Of a DNA stretch of 64,000 nucleotides, positions 17,057-25,749 are shown piece after piece. The stretch is from Streptomyces sp. NBC_00247 (GTDB taxonomy: Bacteria > Actinomycetota > Actinomycetes > Streptomycetales > Streptomycetaceae), in the NCBI RefSeq assembly GCF_036188265.1, contig NZ_CP108093.1, positions 992,001 through 1,056,000 on the forward strand. Reading direction: 5' to 3'. Below the pieces are notes generated by a model that saw only the letters and a program-made list of their open reading frames with translations, was not told the origin of the DNA and did not search any database. Numbering within the stretch: the stretch's first letter is position 1; the number at the start of each line of letters is the position of its first letter. The translations under genes and the position numbers were made by a program.

Positions 17057-19060
17057 ATGAAGATCGCGTTCCTGATGTTCAGCGCGTACGGGCAGGCCGG
17101 CACGTCCGTCGCCACCCAGACGCTGGCCAATTCCCTTGCCGCCCGGCAGCACGACGTCGAGCTGGTGAGCCTGTTCCAGTACCACGACGCGCCTCCGCTG
17201 CGCTACGCGCCGGGGGTGTCCCTGCGCAGCCTGATGGACACCCGCAACGGCTCCGCCGACCTCGACGAACCACTGCACTCGGTCCCGTCCGACCACTGCG
17301 CCGGGTTCAAGCCGGACGACCGCAACCGCTACAGCCGCCTGGTGGACGAGCGCGCCGCCGCCTACCTCGCCGGCTGCGACGCGGACGTGGTCATCGCGAC
17401 CGCTCCGAACACCGTCACACTGCTCGCGGTCTTCGGGACGGGGGCGTACATCACGCTGGGGCAGGCGCACACGCACTACCACCACCAGTCCCCCGGCTCG
17501 CGGAAGGCGCTGGACGCCGCCATCCCGAAGCTGGACGCGTTCGTCACGGTGACCTCCCGGGACGCCCGGACCCACCAGGACGCGTACGGGGCGGTGGGAA
17601 CCGTCTTCCACGCCATCCCCAACGCCGTCCCCGGCACCACCCTCCGGTCGGACGTGCGCGGTTCGCGCATCGTGACCTCCTCCGGCCGGATGGTGGACTG
17701 GAAGCGGTTCGACCTGCTGATCACCGCCTTCGCCCAGCTCGGCCGGAGGCACCCCGACTGGACCCTGCGCATCTTCGGCAGCGGCGCGGAGAAGGCGGCG
17801 CTGCGCAAGCAGATCGACGACCTCGGCGCGAACGACCGCATCCTCCTCATGGGGCACACCAAGCACCTGCGGGAGGAACTGGCGAAGGCCGCGCTGCACA
17901 CCTCCACCTCCACCGACGAGACGTTCGGCCTCACCATCGTCGAGGCGATGACCTGTGGAGTGCCCGTGCTCAGCACGGCGGGTCCGCACGGCCCTTCCGA
18001 GATCATCACCGACGGGGTGGACGGGAGACTGTCCCCGGTCGGCGACGCGGACGCCTTCGCCAAGAACCTGGACCTGCTGATGAGCGACGCCGAGCTGCGC
18101 GCACAGCTCTCCGTGAACGCGCTGGAGGCGTCCACCCGCTACAGCAACGAGGAGCAGGCGAAGACGTACGAGAACTTCCTGGCCGGTCTGCTGACGGCCC
18201 GGGACCTCCGTCCGGAGGCGCTCTGCCGGTCCACTCCGGCGGGCGACCTGGAGTTCGCCGTCGATCCGGCGACCGCCCCCGGCGGCCACTTCACCGTGCT
18301 CTGCGTCAACGCGTCGGACGGCCGCCAGGCGCTGCTGGCGGCCCAGGCGGAACGCGCGGTGGACGGGCGTCTCTACGCCGTCGTCCCGGCCCGGCTCCGG
18401 CTGGCCCCCGGTACCTGGAACGTGCTGCTGCGCCGCGAGGACGACGGTGTGATGCGCCGGGTGAAGGTCCGTGAGCTCCAGCAGTCCACGAACTCGCTGA
18501 TCTCGTCGCCGGCCCACACCGGCCCGGTGCGGTTCCGTACGGTGACGCGCTCCGAGGACGAGTACCTCCAGATCGTCTCGCGCGAGTTCGCCGCCCACGC
18601 GGAGGTGCTGTCCGTCGAGACGGCGGGTCCCCACCTCACGGTGCGGGTCTACGCGCTGGGGGTCGCCGCGCTGCCGGGCGGGCCGCAGGTGGACCTGGCG
18701 GGCCAGGGAGCGCAGGTGGTCGCGCAGAGCCGCAAGAACGCGGACGCGCAGGTGCTGATCCCGTGCGCGTTCTCGGAGGGGTCGGCGAGCTTCACCGTCG
18801 ATCTCCAGCAGTACGGCGACCGGATGATCGACCACGACTCCATCTGGGACCTGTCGCTGAGCATTCCGGGGAACCTGACGGTCTCGGGCGAGTCCCACCG
18901 GCTGCGGCTGGGACGGTTCGGTGACGAGATCCTCAAGCGCAAGCCCGTCAACGTCTACCCGAAGCGGACCGTCACCACGTCCGGGGGCCGCGCCGTCGCC
19001 TTCCATCCGTACTACACCGACAGCAATTACCTGTCGATCGGCCTGAAGCTCGCGTCCTGA
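17057..19060 (+). CDS. GT4-family glycosyltransferase, TagE/teichoic-acid-glycosylating type
   Basis: 667 residues. Residues about 1-400 are a GT-B glycosyltransferase with an N-terminal Rossmann start (MKIAFLMFSAYGQAGTSVA), an acceptor-side GQAHTHYHHQS loop, SSGRMVDWKRFDLLITAFAQ, FGSGAEKAALRK, and the donor-site E-x7-E block ETFGLTIVEAMTCG. The C-terminal 260 residues form a beta-rich domain with no membrane helix. Bacillus TagE, which glucosylates poly(glycerol phosphate), has a similar overall layout. The start ATG follows AGGAGGACCTC. In the operon it would decorate the polymer made by the upstream TagF-like enzyme. Sugar donor and acceptor are inferred only. Confidence 0.85.
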   Translation: MKIAFLMFSAYGQAGTSVATQTLANSLAARQHDVELVSLFQYHDAPPLRYAPGVSLRSLMDTRNGSADLDEPLHSVPSDHCAGFKPDDRNRYSRLVDERAAAYLAGCDADVVIATAPNTVTLLAVFGTGAYITLGQAHTHYHHQSPGSRKALDAAIPKLDAFVTVTSRDARTHQDAYGAVGTVFHAIPNAVPGTTLRSDVRGSRIVTSSGRMVDWKRFDLLITAFAQLGRRHPDWTLRIFGSGAEKAALRKQIDDLGANDRILLMGHTKHLREELAKAALHTSTSTDETFGLTIVEAMTCGVPVLSTAGPHGPSEIITDGVDGRLSPVGDADAFAKNLDLLMSDAELRAQLSVNALEASTRYSNEEQAKTYENFLAGLLTARDLRPEALCRSTPAGDLEFAVDPATAPGGHFTVLCVNASDGRQALLAAQAERAVDGRLYAVVPARLRLAPGTWNVLLRREDDGVMRRVKVRELQQSTNSLISSPAHTGPVRFRTVTRSEDEYLQIVSREFAAHAEVLSVETAGPHLTVRVYALGVAALPGGPQVDLAGQGAQVVAQSRKNADAQVLIPCAFSEGSASFTVDLQQYGDRMIDHDSIWDLSLSIPGNLTVSGESHRLRLGRFGDEILKRKPVNVYPKRTVTTSGGRAVAFHPYYTDSNYLSIGLKLAS

Positions 19061-19202
19061 CGTGGTGTTCTCCGTGTGTTCCTCGGCTTCGGGGCGGGGC
19101 GGTCCGGTCTCCCGGCGCGTCCTCGCCCCCGCGCCGGTCCCGGGCAGACCGCCGGTCCCGGGCGTGCCTGTCGCGGGCGTGCGTGTCCCGGGCGAACCGG
19201 TC

Positions 19203-20354
19203 TCAGCCGGTGGGCCGCACGACGGTGGCCGGCTCCATCGCCAGGCCCGGTTCGGGGCGTTGCCTCGCGACGCGGAGGGCGCCGTCCCGGTCGATCAGGG
19301 CGAGCACCACGCGCCCGTCCGCGTCGTGGGCGAGGGCGGGTGCTCCGGCGGAGCGCTCGCCCGTCGGCGACCACCACACGCCGGCTCCCTCGTTCTCCGT
19401 CCCGCACGCGGTGAGCATGATCCCGCCTTCGTCGTCCCGGTGGGCGAGCACCGTGCAGTCGTAACCGTCGAGGAGGGCCCGCAGAACAGCGGGCCGACCG
19501 GTGACGGGCGAGCTGCCGAGGGGAATGGCCCAGGCGCCGGGACGGTGGGCGAAGAGGCCTTGGGCGCCCGCGTCGTCCCAGTAGTAGGTGAGGACGTCGG
19601 GCGAGGTCTCCAGGGCGACGACGGTGCCGGGCACATGAGCGAACGGGATGTCGTGGTCACCGGTGAAGTCGCCGCCCGGCTGCTTCTGGGTCCAGCGTCT
19701 GACCGAGCCGGAGGCTCCCGGGGTTCCGGACGCCACGGGGGCCAGGGCCTCGATCCGGCCGGCCGCGGTCGCCGCGAGTACGGCGCCGTCACCGAGCCCC
19801 TTGCCCAGCGCCGTCCACCCGGTCCACTTGCCGCCGTTCTGTTCGCGGCGCAGCAGGAGTCCGCCGTCGGCGTCTCGGACGAGGACGTGGAGCAGTCCGT
19901 CCGCGCCGGTGACCACGGTGGGCACGCCGACGCGGACGCCCTGCTCCCGGTCACGGTGCGGGTTGCCCAGGGAGTGCCACGCCGTGACCGGCCGACCGGA
20001 CTGGAACTGTGTGGCGTGGACCAGGTCGACGGTTTCGCCCTCCGCGCGGCGGGTCGAGCGGCGGGCGACGAAGTGCACGAATCCGGTGGGCCCCTGATGC
20101 ACCGTCAGCCGGGCGACACCCGGGGCGGGGAATGCCTCCGGCCCTGTCCAGTCCGGTCCACCCGGGCGGGCCTCGGTCCAGCGGAGCAGTTCTCCGTCGC
20201 CGAGGGCGTAGGCGGAGAGCCTGCCGTCCTCGCCCCGTACGAGCCACTGGCCGTCAGCCGTTTCGCGTGCGGTGCGGGTACTCTCCGCAGGCTCGGAACG
20301 GGCTTGGCGGGCAGAGGCCTTCCGCTGGGCGTCGCGCCCGGATCTGACCGGCAT
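19203..20354 (-). CDS. Hypothetical lectin-like beta-propeller protein
   Basis: 383 residues with no recognised enzyme motif. A short basic, Arg/Ala/Ser-rich N-terminus (MPVRSGRDAQRKASARQARS) is followed by repeated blades of about 45-50 residues with W-T-G-x or G-x-L motifs (DWTGPEAFPAPG; VTAWHSLGNPH; KWTGWTALGKG), like PLL-type fucose-binding or sialidase-like propellers. No signal peptide or membrane helix is evident, so its location is unclear. It is encoded opposite to the envelope operon between the glycosyltransferase and the LCP gene. A GAAGGA sequence lies about 11 nt before the chosen ATG. Further in-frame sequence upstream lacks codon bias. A binding role for cell-wall glycan is inference. 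Confidence 0.72.
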   Translation of the reverse strand: MPVRSGRDAQRKASARQARSEPAESTRTARETADGQWLVRGEDGRLSAYALGDGELLRWTEARPGGPDWTGPEAFPAPGVARLTVHQGPTGFVHFVARRSTRRAEGETVDLVHATQFQSGRPVTAWHSLGNPHRDREQGVRVGVPTVVTGADGLLHVLVRDADGGLLLRREQNGGKWTGWTALGKGLGDGAVLAATAAGRIEALAPVASGTPGASGSVRRWTQKQPGGDFTGDHDIPFAHVPGTVVALETSPDVLTYYWDDAGAQGLFAHRPGAWAIPLGSSPVTGRPAVLRALLDGYDCTVLAHRDDEGGIMLTACGTENEGAGVWWSPTGERSAGAPALAHDADGRVVLALIDRDGALRVARQRPEPGLAMEPATVVRPTG

Positions 20355-20715
20355 GGCGTGAAGTCGTCCTTCCCCGTGCTTCCCCGGCCGCGTCCGCAGG
20401 GGCTCTCGCGGCCCTCCGCCGAGGGGAGGGCCGAACCCGATCATCATAGTTTCCCGGCTGTTTGGCCGAAAGGCACCCTCCGGCCAGGTACGTCCCCCCG
20501 GCGGGCAGACCTCCGGGGAGGGCGGCGTAACGATCCGCAACCAGATTCGAAGATCATGCGAAGACTTTCCCCACATTCGAAAATATGTCTATAGTGCACG
20601 CTCTCTGTCCGGTGCACGCCCCCTCCTCACGGTGCACCTACGCGGACCGGCCCCACCCGAGTCCTCGCTCCCACCCCGGTCCTCGGCGGCCACGAGATCA
20701 AGGAACTCGAGCAGG
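20355..20715. promoter_or_regulatory. Divergent intergenic promoter region (propeller gene / LCP gene)
   Basis: 361 bp with two AT-richer islands. ATCATA at 20443-20448 reads TATGAT on the minus strand and could be the -10 for the propeller gene. TATAGT at 20590-20595 could be the -10 for the LCP gene, with a poor -35. TTCGAA-like repeats occur at about 20545-20580 (ATTCGAAGATCATGCGAAG, then ACATTCGAAAAT), and GTGCACG occurs twice just downstream of the TATAGT. No open frame with good codon bias is present. Confidence 0.4.
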
Positions 20716-21813
20716 ATGAGCCACGACTCCGTTCCCCAGGACCAGGGACCCGCACCGCGGGCCGGGTCCCGCAAGAAGAAGGCCCCGCGCAAGCGCCGCA
20801 GGGGCCTCAAGATCACGCTCGGCATCGTCCTCGTCCTGCTGATCGCGGCAGGCGGCACGGCCTACTGGATGTACCGCGACCTCGACAACAACATCACGGC
20901 CGTCGACATCGACTCCAAGCTGGACGAGAAGGAGCGGCCGGAGAAGCTGCCGACGTCCGGGCAGAACCTCCTCGTCCTCGGCTCGGACTCGCGGGCCGGG
21001 GCGGAGAACAAGGAGCTCGGTGGCGGCGGCAGCGTGAGCGGCGCGCGGTCCGACACGGCGATGGTGGTGCACATACCCGAGGGCCGCACCGAGGCCGTCG
21101 CCGTCTCCATACCCCGCGACACCTTGGTGACCAGGCCCGAGTGCGTCAAGAGCGACGGCTCCACGATGGCCTCCGCCGACCGCGTCATGTTCAACTCGGT
21201 CTACTCGCAGGTGGGTCCGGCCTGCGTCGTGAAGACCGTCGAGAAGATGTCCGGTGTGCGGATCGACCACTACCTGGAGATCAACTTCGCCGGCTTCAAG
21301 GGTCTCGTCGACGCCATAGGCGGCGTCACCGTCGAGGTCGACGAGCCCATCAAGGACAGTTCGTCGGGCCTGGACCTCTCCGCCGGTACGCACAAGCTCA
21401 ACGGCACCGAGTCCCTCGCCTTCGTCCGGACCCGTCACGGTATCGGGGACGGCAGCGACCTCGGCCGGATCGGCCTCCAGCAGCAGTTCATGTTCGCGCT
21501 GCTGAAGGAGGTCAAGAAGCAGGACCTGCTGGGCAGCCCCACCAAGTCGTACAAGATCGCCAGCGCTGCCACCGAGTCGCTCACCACCGACTCCAGCCTC
21601 GCCTCGCTGACGTCCCTCGCGGAGTTCGCCCGTTCGATGAACGGCGTCGACCCGTCGACCATGGAGACGATCATGCTGCCGGTCGAGTACGACAAGGCGG
21701 ACCCGAACCGGGTGGTGGCCGCGCACCCGCAGTCCGACGACCTGTGGAAGGCGGTCCGCACGGACGCCACCATCCCGGAGTCGGCCAAGAAGTCCCCGGC
21801 GACCGGCGGCTGA
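20716..21813 (+). CDS. LCP (LytR-CpsA-Psr) family cell-wall glycopolymer ligase
   Basis: 365 residues. A cytoplasmic Lys/Arg-rich head (SRKKKAPRKRRRGLK), one membrane helix (about 35-55), then an extracellular LCP domain (about 88-260) with LVLGSDSRAG, the pyrophosphate-contact block SIPRDTLVT, NFAGFKGLVDAIGGVTV and FVRTRHGIGDGSDLGRI. LCP enzymes transfer undecaprenyl-linked anionic glycopolymers such as teichoic acid onto peptidoglycan. Location at the end of the TagF/TarI/TagE-like genes fits attachment of that polymer. The ATG at 20716 (MSHDSVPQDQGPAP) is preferred over an upstream in-frame ATG on codon usage. Confidence 0.9.
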   Translation: MSHDSVPQDQGPAPRAGSRKKKAPRKRRRGLKITLGIVLVLLIAAGGTAYWMYRDLDNNITAVDIDSKLDEKERPEKLPTSGQNLLVLGSDSRAGAENKELGGGGSVSGARSDTAMVVHIPEGRTEAVAVSIPRDTLVTRPECVKSDGSTMASADRVMFNSVYSQVGPACVVKTVEKMSGVRIDHYLEINFAGFKGLVDAIGGVTVEVDEPIKDSSSGLDLSAGTHKLNGTESLAFVRTRHGIGDGSDLGRIGLQQQFMFALLKEVKKQDLLGSPTKSYKIASAATESLTTDSSLASLTSLAEFARSMNGVDPSTMETIMLPVEYDKADPNRVVAAHPQSDDLWKAVRTDATIPESAKKSPATGG

Positions 21814-21833
21814 CGGGCTGTCACTTCAACGGA

Positions 21834-21881
21834 CACGGAGGAGGGGCGTACGGGTCGGGACCCGTACGCCCCTCCTCCGTG
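21834..21881. terminator. 22-bp-stem bidirectional terminator
   Basis: Perfect 22-bp inverted repeat (21834-21855 with 21860-21881) and a 4-nt CGGG loop, lying between the convergent LCP and permease genes. It is 21 bp after one stop codon and 10 bp before the other. Confidence 0.9.
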
Positions 21882-21890
21882 CGGGGCGCT

Positions 21891-23396
21891 TCACTTCCGG
21901 CCGGTGGTCAGCCGGCTGTGCTTGCGCCCGTACGCGAAGTAGATGACGACGCCCAGCGCCATCCAGATCGCGAACCGGAGCCAGGTCTCCACCGGCAGGT
22001 TGAGCATCAGCCAGACCGAGGCGGCCACCGAGAGGACCGGGAGCACGGGCACCCAGGGGGTACGGAAGGCGCGCGGCAGGTCGGGGCGGGTGCGGCGGAG
22101 AACGATCACGCCGAGGGCGACCACCACGAAGGCGAAGAGGGTCCCGATGTTCACCAGGGTCGCCAGCTCGTCGATGCTGGTGAAACCGGCGACGATCGCG
22201 ATGATCACGCCGAGCAGGATCGTCGGACGGTACGGGGTGCCGTACTTCGGGTGGGTCACCGAGAAGAACCGGGGCAGCAGCCCGTCGCGGCTCATGGCGA
22301 AGAAGACCCGGGACTGGCCGAGCAGCAGGATCATGCAGACGACGGTGAGCCCGACGGCGGCACCGAAGCTGATGACGCCCGCGTAGAAGGGGTGGCCGAC
22401 CGCCTTGAAGGCGTCCGCCAGCGGGGCGCTGACGGAGAGTTCGGTGTAGTGCTGCATGCCGGTGACCACGATGGACACGGCGACGTAGAGCACCGTGCAG
22501 ATCAGGAGCGACCCGAGGATGCCCCGGGGCATGTCCCGCTGCGGATGCCGGGTCTCCTCCGCCGCGGTGGCGACCACGTCGAAGCCGATGAAGGCGAAGA
22601 AGACGATGGAGGCGGCGGTGAAGATGCCCATCACGCCGAAGTTGGTGGGCGCGTAGCCGAACAGCGCCTGGACCAGCGGGGAGTCGAGCCCGGTGCCGGA
22701 CGGCTGCGGCTCGGCCTCCGGGACGAAGGGCGAGTAGTTCCCGGTGTCGATGAAGAACAGCCCGGCGACGATGACGACCAGGACGACGGCCACCTTGATC
22801 GCGACGACCACGGTGGTGACCCGTGCGGAGAGCTTCATTCCGAGGACGAGGACCGCGGTGAGGACCAGCACGAGGAGGAAGGCCAGGAGGTCGAACCCGA
22901 ACCCGGACGCCACGTCGGTCCCCGCGAGGGCGTCGGGCAGGGACCAGCCCGCGTTGTCCATCAGGGAGCGTACGTACCCGGACCAGCCGACGGCCACCAC
23001 CGCCGTGCCCAGCGCGAACTCCAGCACCAGGTCCCAGCCGATGATCCACGCCACCAGCTCGCCGAGCGAGGCGTAGGAGAAGGTGTACGCCGAACCCGCG
23101 ACGGGGACCGTGGAGGCGAACTCGGCGTAGCAGAGGGCGGCCAGCGCGCAGACCACACCGGCGACCGCGAAGGCGATGGCGGTCGCGGGGCCGGCGGTCT
23201 CCTTGGCGACCTTGCCGGTGAGGACGAAGATGCCGGTGCCGATGACGACTCCGACGCCGAAGACCGTGAGGTCGAGGGCGGAGAGCGACTTCTTGAGCGC
23301 GTGCTCGGGCTCCTCGGTGTCACGCAGGGACTGCTCGATCGTCTTCGTCCGGAGCAGTCCGTCCCGGCCGGGGGGTGTCCCCTGTTCCACGCTCAC
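21891..23396 (-). CDS. Amino-acid permease, cationic amino acid transporter (CAT)-type APC family
   Basis: 501-residue inner-membrane transporter with 12-13 predicted helices. It begins with the APC signature (LDLTVFGVGVVIGTGIFVLTG, split here as FGVGVVIGTGIFVLTG, about residues 45-60) and shows the conserved GPATAIAFAVAGVVCALAAL and YAEFASTVPVAGSAYTFSY segments in helices 2-3. Likely substrate is a cationic amino acid taken up by proton symport or exchange, inferred from subfamily resemblance. The GTG at 23396 has GGAGGT 6 nt upstream and is preferred over the upstream in-frame start at 23414. It is monocistronic, between the LCP terminator and the dxs hairpin. Confidence 0.9.
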   Translation of the reverse strand: MSVEQGTPPGRDGLLRTKTIEQSLRDTEEPEHALKKSLSALDLTVFGVGVVIGTGIFVLTGKVAKETAGPATAIAFAVAGVVCALAALCYAEFASTVPVAGSAYTFSYASLGELVAWIIGWDLVLEFALGTAVVAVGWSGYVRSLMDNAGWSLPDALAGTDVASGFGFDLLAFLLVLVLTAVLVLGMKLSARVTTVVVAIKVAVVLVVIVAGLFFIDTGNYSPFVPEAEPQPSGTGLDSPLVQALFGYAPTNFGVMGIFTAASIVFFAFIGFDVVATAAEETRHPQRDMPRGILGSLLICTVLYVAVSIVVTGMQHYTELSVSAPLADAFKAVGHPFYAGVISFGAAVGLTVVCMILLLGQSRVFFAMSRDGLLPRFFSVTHPKYGTPYRPTILLGVIIAIVAGFTSIDELATLVNIGTLFAFVVVALGVIVLRRTRPDLPRAFRTPWVPVLPVLSVAASVWLMLNLPVETWLRFAIWMALGVVIYFAYGRKHSRLTTGRK

Positions 23397-23482
23397 CCGT
23401 GTACCTCCACGCACTCGTCGTGGGCGCCATCATGGGGAGGCCCTGGGAGTGCGGGGCGCCTTGCGGGGCATGTCGCGCGAAC

Positions 23483-23523
23483 GGGCCGGTGCCACCACCC
23501 GTACAGGGAGGTGGCACCGGCCC
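23483..23523 (-). terminator. dxs terminator hairpin
   Basis: Perfect 14-bp stem (23483-23496 with 23510-23523) with a 13-nt loop, 46 bp downstream of the dxs stop on the minus strand and upstream of the permease gene. Confidence 0.8.
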
Positions 23524-23568
23524 ATTCGGCGGTACGCGGGTACGCCGGTCGTGTCCGGCGCCGTGGGG

Positions 23569-25482
23569 TCAGTCGCGGGCGGGCTCCGCGTCGCGGGTCT
23601 CGTAGCGGCCGTCGAGCTTGGCGACGAGCCCGGTGACCTGGCGGGCGATGTCCGGGGCGGTGAGGCCGATCTCGGCCATGACCTCGTTGCGGGAGGCGTG
23701 GTCGAGGAAGACCGGCGGGATGCCGAAGTCGCGCAGCGGCAGGTCGACACCGGCGTCGCGGAGCGCCTGGGCGACCGCGGAGCCGACACCGCCGACGCGG
23801 CTGTTGTCCTCGACGGTGACGACGACCCGGTGCCGGTCCGCGAGCGGGGCCATGGCCTCGTCGACCGGCTTGACCCAGCGGGGGTCGACCACGGTGGTGG
23901 TGATGCCCTGGGCGTCGAGCAGATCGGCGATCTCCAGGCACATGGGCGCGAGCGCGCCGACGGAGACCAGCAGCACGTCCGGCCGGTCGGTGTCGGGGAC
24001 CCGCAGCAGGTCCATGCCGCCGACGGTGCCGACCGCCTTGACGGCCGGGCCGACCGCGCCCTTGGAGAAGCGGACCACGGTGGGCGCGTCGTCGACGTCG
24101 ACGGCCTCGCGCAGCTGGGCGCGTACCTGGTCGGCGTCGCGCGGGGCGGCGATCCGCAGGCCTGGCACGCACTGGAGGATCGACATGTCCCACATGCCGT
24201 TGTGCGAAGCGCCGTCGGTGCCCGTGATGCCGGCCCGGTCCAGGACGAAGGTGACGCCGCACTTGTGCAGGGCGACGTCCATCAGGACCTGGTCGAAGGC
24301 GCGGTTGAGGAAGGTGGCGTACACCGCGAAGACGGGGTGCAGGCCGCCGGTGGCGAGGCCGGCGGCGGAGACCGCGCCGTGCTGCTCGGCGATGCCGACG
24401 TCGTAGATGCGCTCGGGGAAGGCCTCCTCGAACTTCCCGAGGCCGACCGGCTGGAGCATGGCGGCGGTGATCGCGACGATGTCCTCGCGCTCCCGGCCGA
24501 GCTTGACCATCTCCTCACCGAAGACGGAGGTCCAGTCGAGGCCGGAGGTGGCGATGGGCAGGCCGGTGTCGGGGTGGATCTTGCCCACGGCGTGGAAGCG
24601 GTCGGCCTCGTCCTGGAGGGCGGGGGTGTAGCCGCGGCCCTTCTCGGTGATGCAGTGGACGATGACCGGTCCGCCGAAGCGCTTGGCGCGCAGCAGGGCG
24701 GATTCCAGGGCCTCGATGTCGTGGCCGTCGATGGGACCCACGTACTTCAGGCCGAGGTCCTCGAACATGCCCTGCGGGGCGATGAAGTCCTTGAGGCCCT
24801 TCTTCGCGCCGTGCAGCGTCTCGTAGAGCGGCCGGCCGACGACGGGGGTGCGCTCCAGGAGGTCCTTGCCGCGGGCGAGGAAGCGCTCGTAGCCGTCCGT
24901 GGTGCGCAGCGTGGCGAGGTGGTTGGCGAGGCCGCCGATGGTGGGCGCGTAGGAGCGCTCGTTGTCGTTGACGACGATGACGAGCGGGCGGTCCTTGGCG
25001 GCGGCGATGTTGTTCAGCGCCTCCCAGGCCATGCCGCCGGTGAGGGCGCCGTCACCGATGACGGCGACGACGTGGTCGTCCTTGTGCAGGACCTCGTTCG
25101 CCTTGGCGAGGCCGTCGGCCCAGCCGAGGACCGTGGAGGCGTGCGAGTTCTCGATGACGTCGTGCGCGGACTCGGCGCGCGAGGGGTAGCCCGACAGGCC
25201 GCCCTTGCTCTTGAGCCGGGAGAAGTCCTGGCGGCCCGTGAGGAGCTTGTGCACGTAGCTCTGGTGGCCGGTGTCGAAGAGGACCTTGTCGCGGGGCGAC
25301 TCGAAGACCCGGTGCAGGGCGATGGTCAGCTCGACCACGCCCAGGTTGGGGCCCAGGTGCCCACCGGTCTTGGACACGGCGTCGACCAGGAACGTACGGA
25401 TCTCCCCGGCGAGCTGTTCCAGCTGGTCGAGGCTGAGCCGGTCCAGGTCGCGCGGTCCCTCGATGCGGGTCAGCAGGTCCAC
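23569..25482 (-). CDS. dxs: 1-deoxy-D-xylulose-5-phosphate synthase
   Basis: 637 residues, the usual length. Condenses pyruvate and glyceraldehyde-3-phosphate to DXP, the first step of the MEP isoprenoid pathway, using thiamine diphosphate. The TPP/Mg motif is [16 protein letters not shown] (about residues 150-165). The pyrimidine-domain region contains [14 protein letters not shown] and [15 protein letters not shown], and a transketolase C-terminal domain ends the protein. The GTG at 25482 follows AAGGAGGCACGG and gives [13 protein letters not shown]. Upstream in-frame sequence to 25605 is non-conserved. It probably has its own promoter in the 267-bp gap after the xylH terminator. Confidence 0.97.
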   Translation of the reverse strand: MDLLTRIEGPRDLDRLSLDQLEQLAGEIRTFLVDAVSKTGGHLGPNLGVVELTIALHRVFESPRDKVLFDTGHQSYVHKLLTGRQDFSRLKSKGGLSGYPSRAESAHDVIENSHASTVLGWADGLAKANEVLHKDDHVVAVIGDGALTGGMAWEALNNIAAAKDRPLVIVVNDNERSYAPTIGGLANHLATLRTTDGYERFLARGKDLLERTPVVGRPLYETLHGAKKGLKDFIAPQGMFEDLGLKYVGPIDGHDIEALESALLRAKRFGGPVIVHCITEKGRGYTPALQDEADRFHAVGKIHPDTGLPIATSGLDWTSVFGEEMVKLGREREDIVAITAAMLQPVGLGKFEEAFPERIYDVGIAEQHGAVSAAGLATGGLHPVFAVYATFLNRAFDQVLMDVALHKCGVTFVLDRAGITGTDGASHNGMWDMSILQCVPGLRIAAPRDADQVRAQLREAVDVDDAPTVVRFSKGAVGPAVKAVGTVGGMDLLRVPDTDRPDVLLVSVGALAPMCLEIADLLDAQGITTTVVDPRWVKPVDEAMAPLADRHRVVVTVEDNSRVGGVGSAVAQALRDAGVDLPLRDFGIPPVFLDHASRNEVMAEIGLTAPDIARQVTGLVAKLDGRYETRDAEPARD

Positions 25483-25693
25483 CCGTGCCTCCTTGCGTAT
25501 GAGCTGGTCGAGCGTGCCGATTTGGACGAGTCTAATGTTCCGGTTCGGGGCCGGAGCATCGGGCGGTGCGTTCCTTCTCACGCCCGGGGTACTACGGGCC
25601 GGCACGCACCCGCCAGAACCTCGCGCTGCGTGCTCCTACCCAGGAAGCCCCCGCCATCCTCATCGAACAGGATGGGAACGGCCTGAAGACGGA

Positions 25694-25739
25694 CGCGCGG
25701 GTGCCCGGCACCCCCTGAGGGACGCCGGGCACCCGCGCG
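25694..25739 (-). terminator. Terminator of the xylFGH operon
   Basis: Perfect 16-bp inverted repeat (25694-25709 with 25724-25739) and a 14-nt loop, 11 bp downstream of the xylH stop on the minus strand. Confidence 0.85.
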
Positions 25740-25749
25740 GAGCCGTGGT

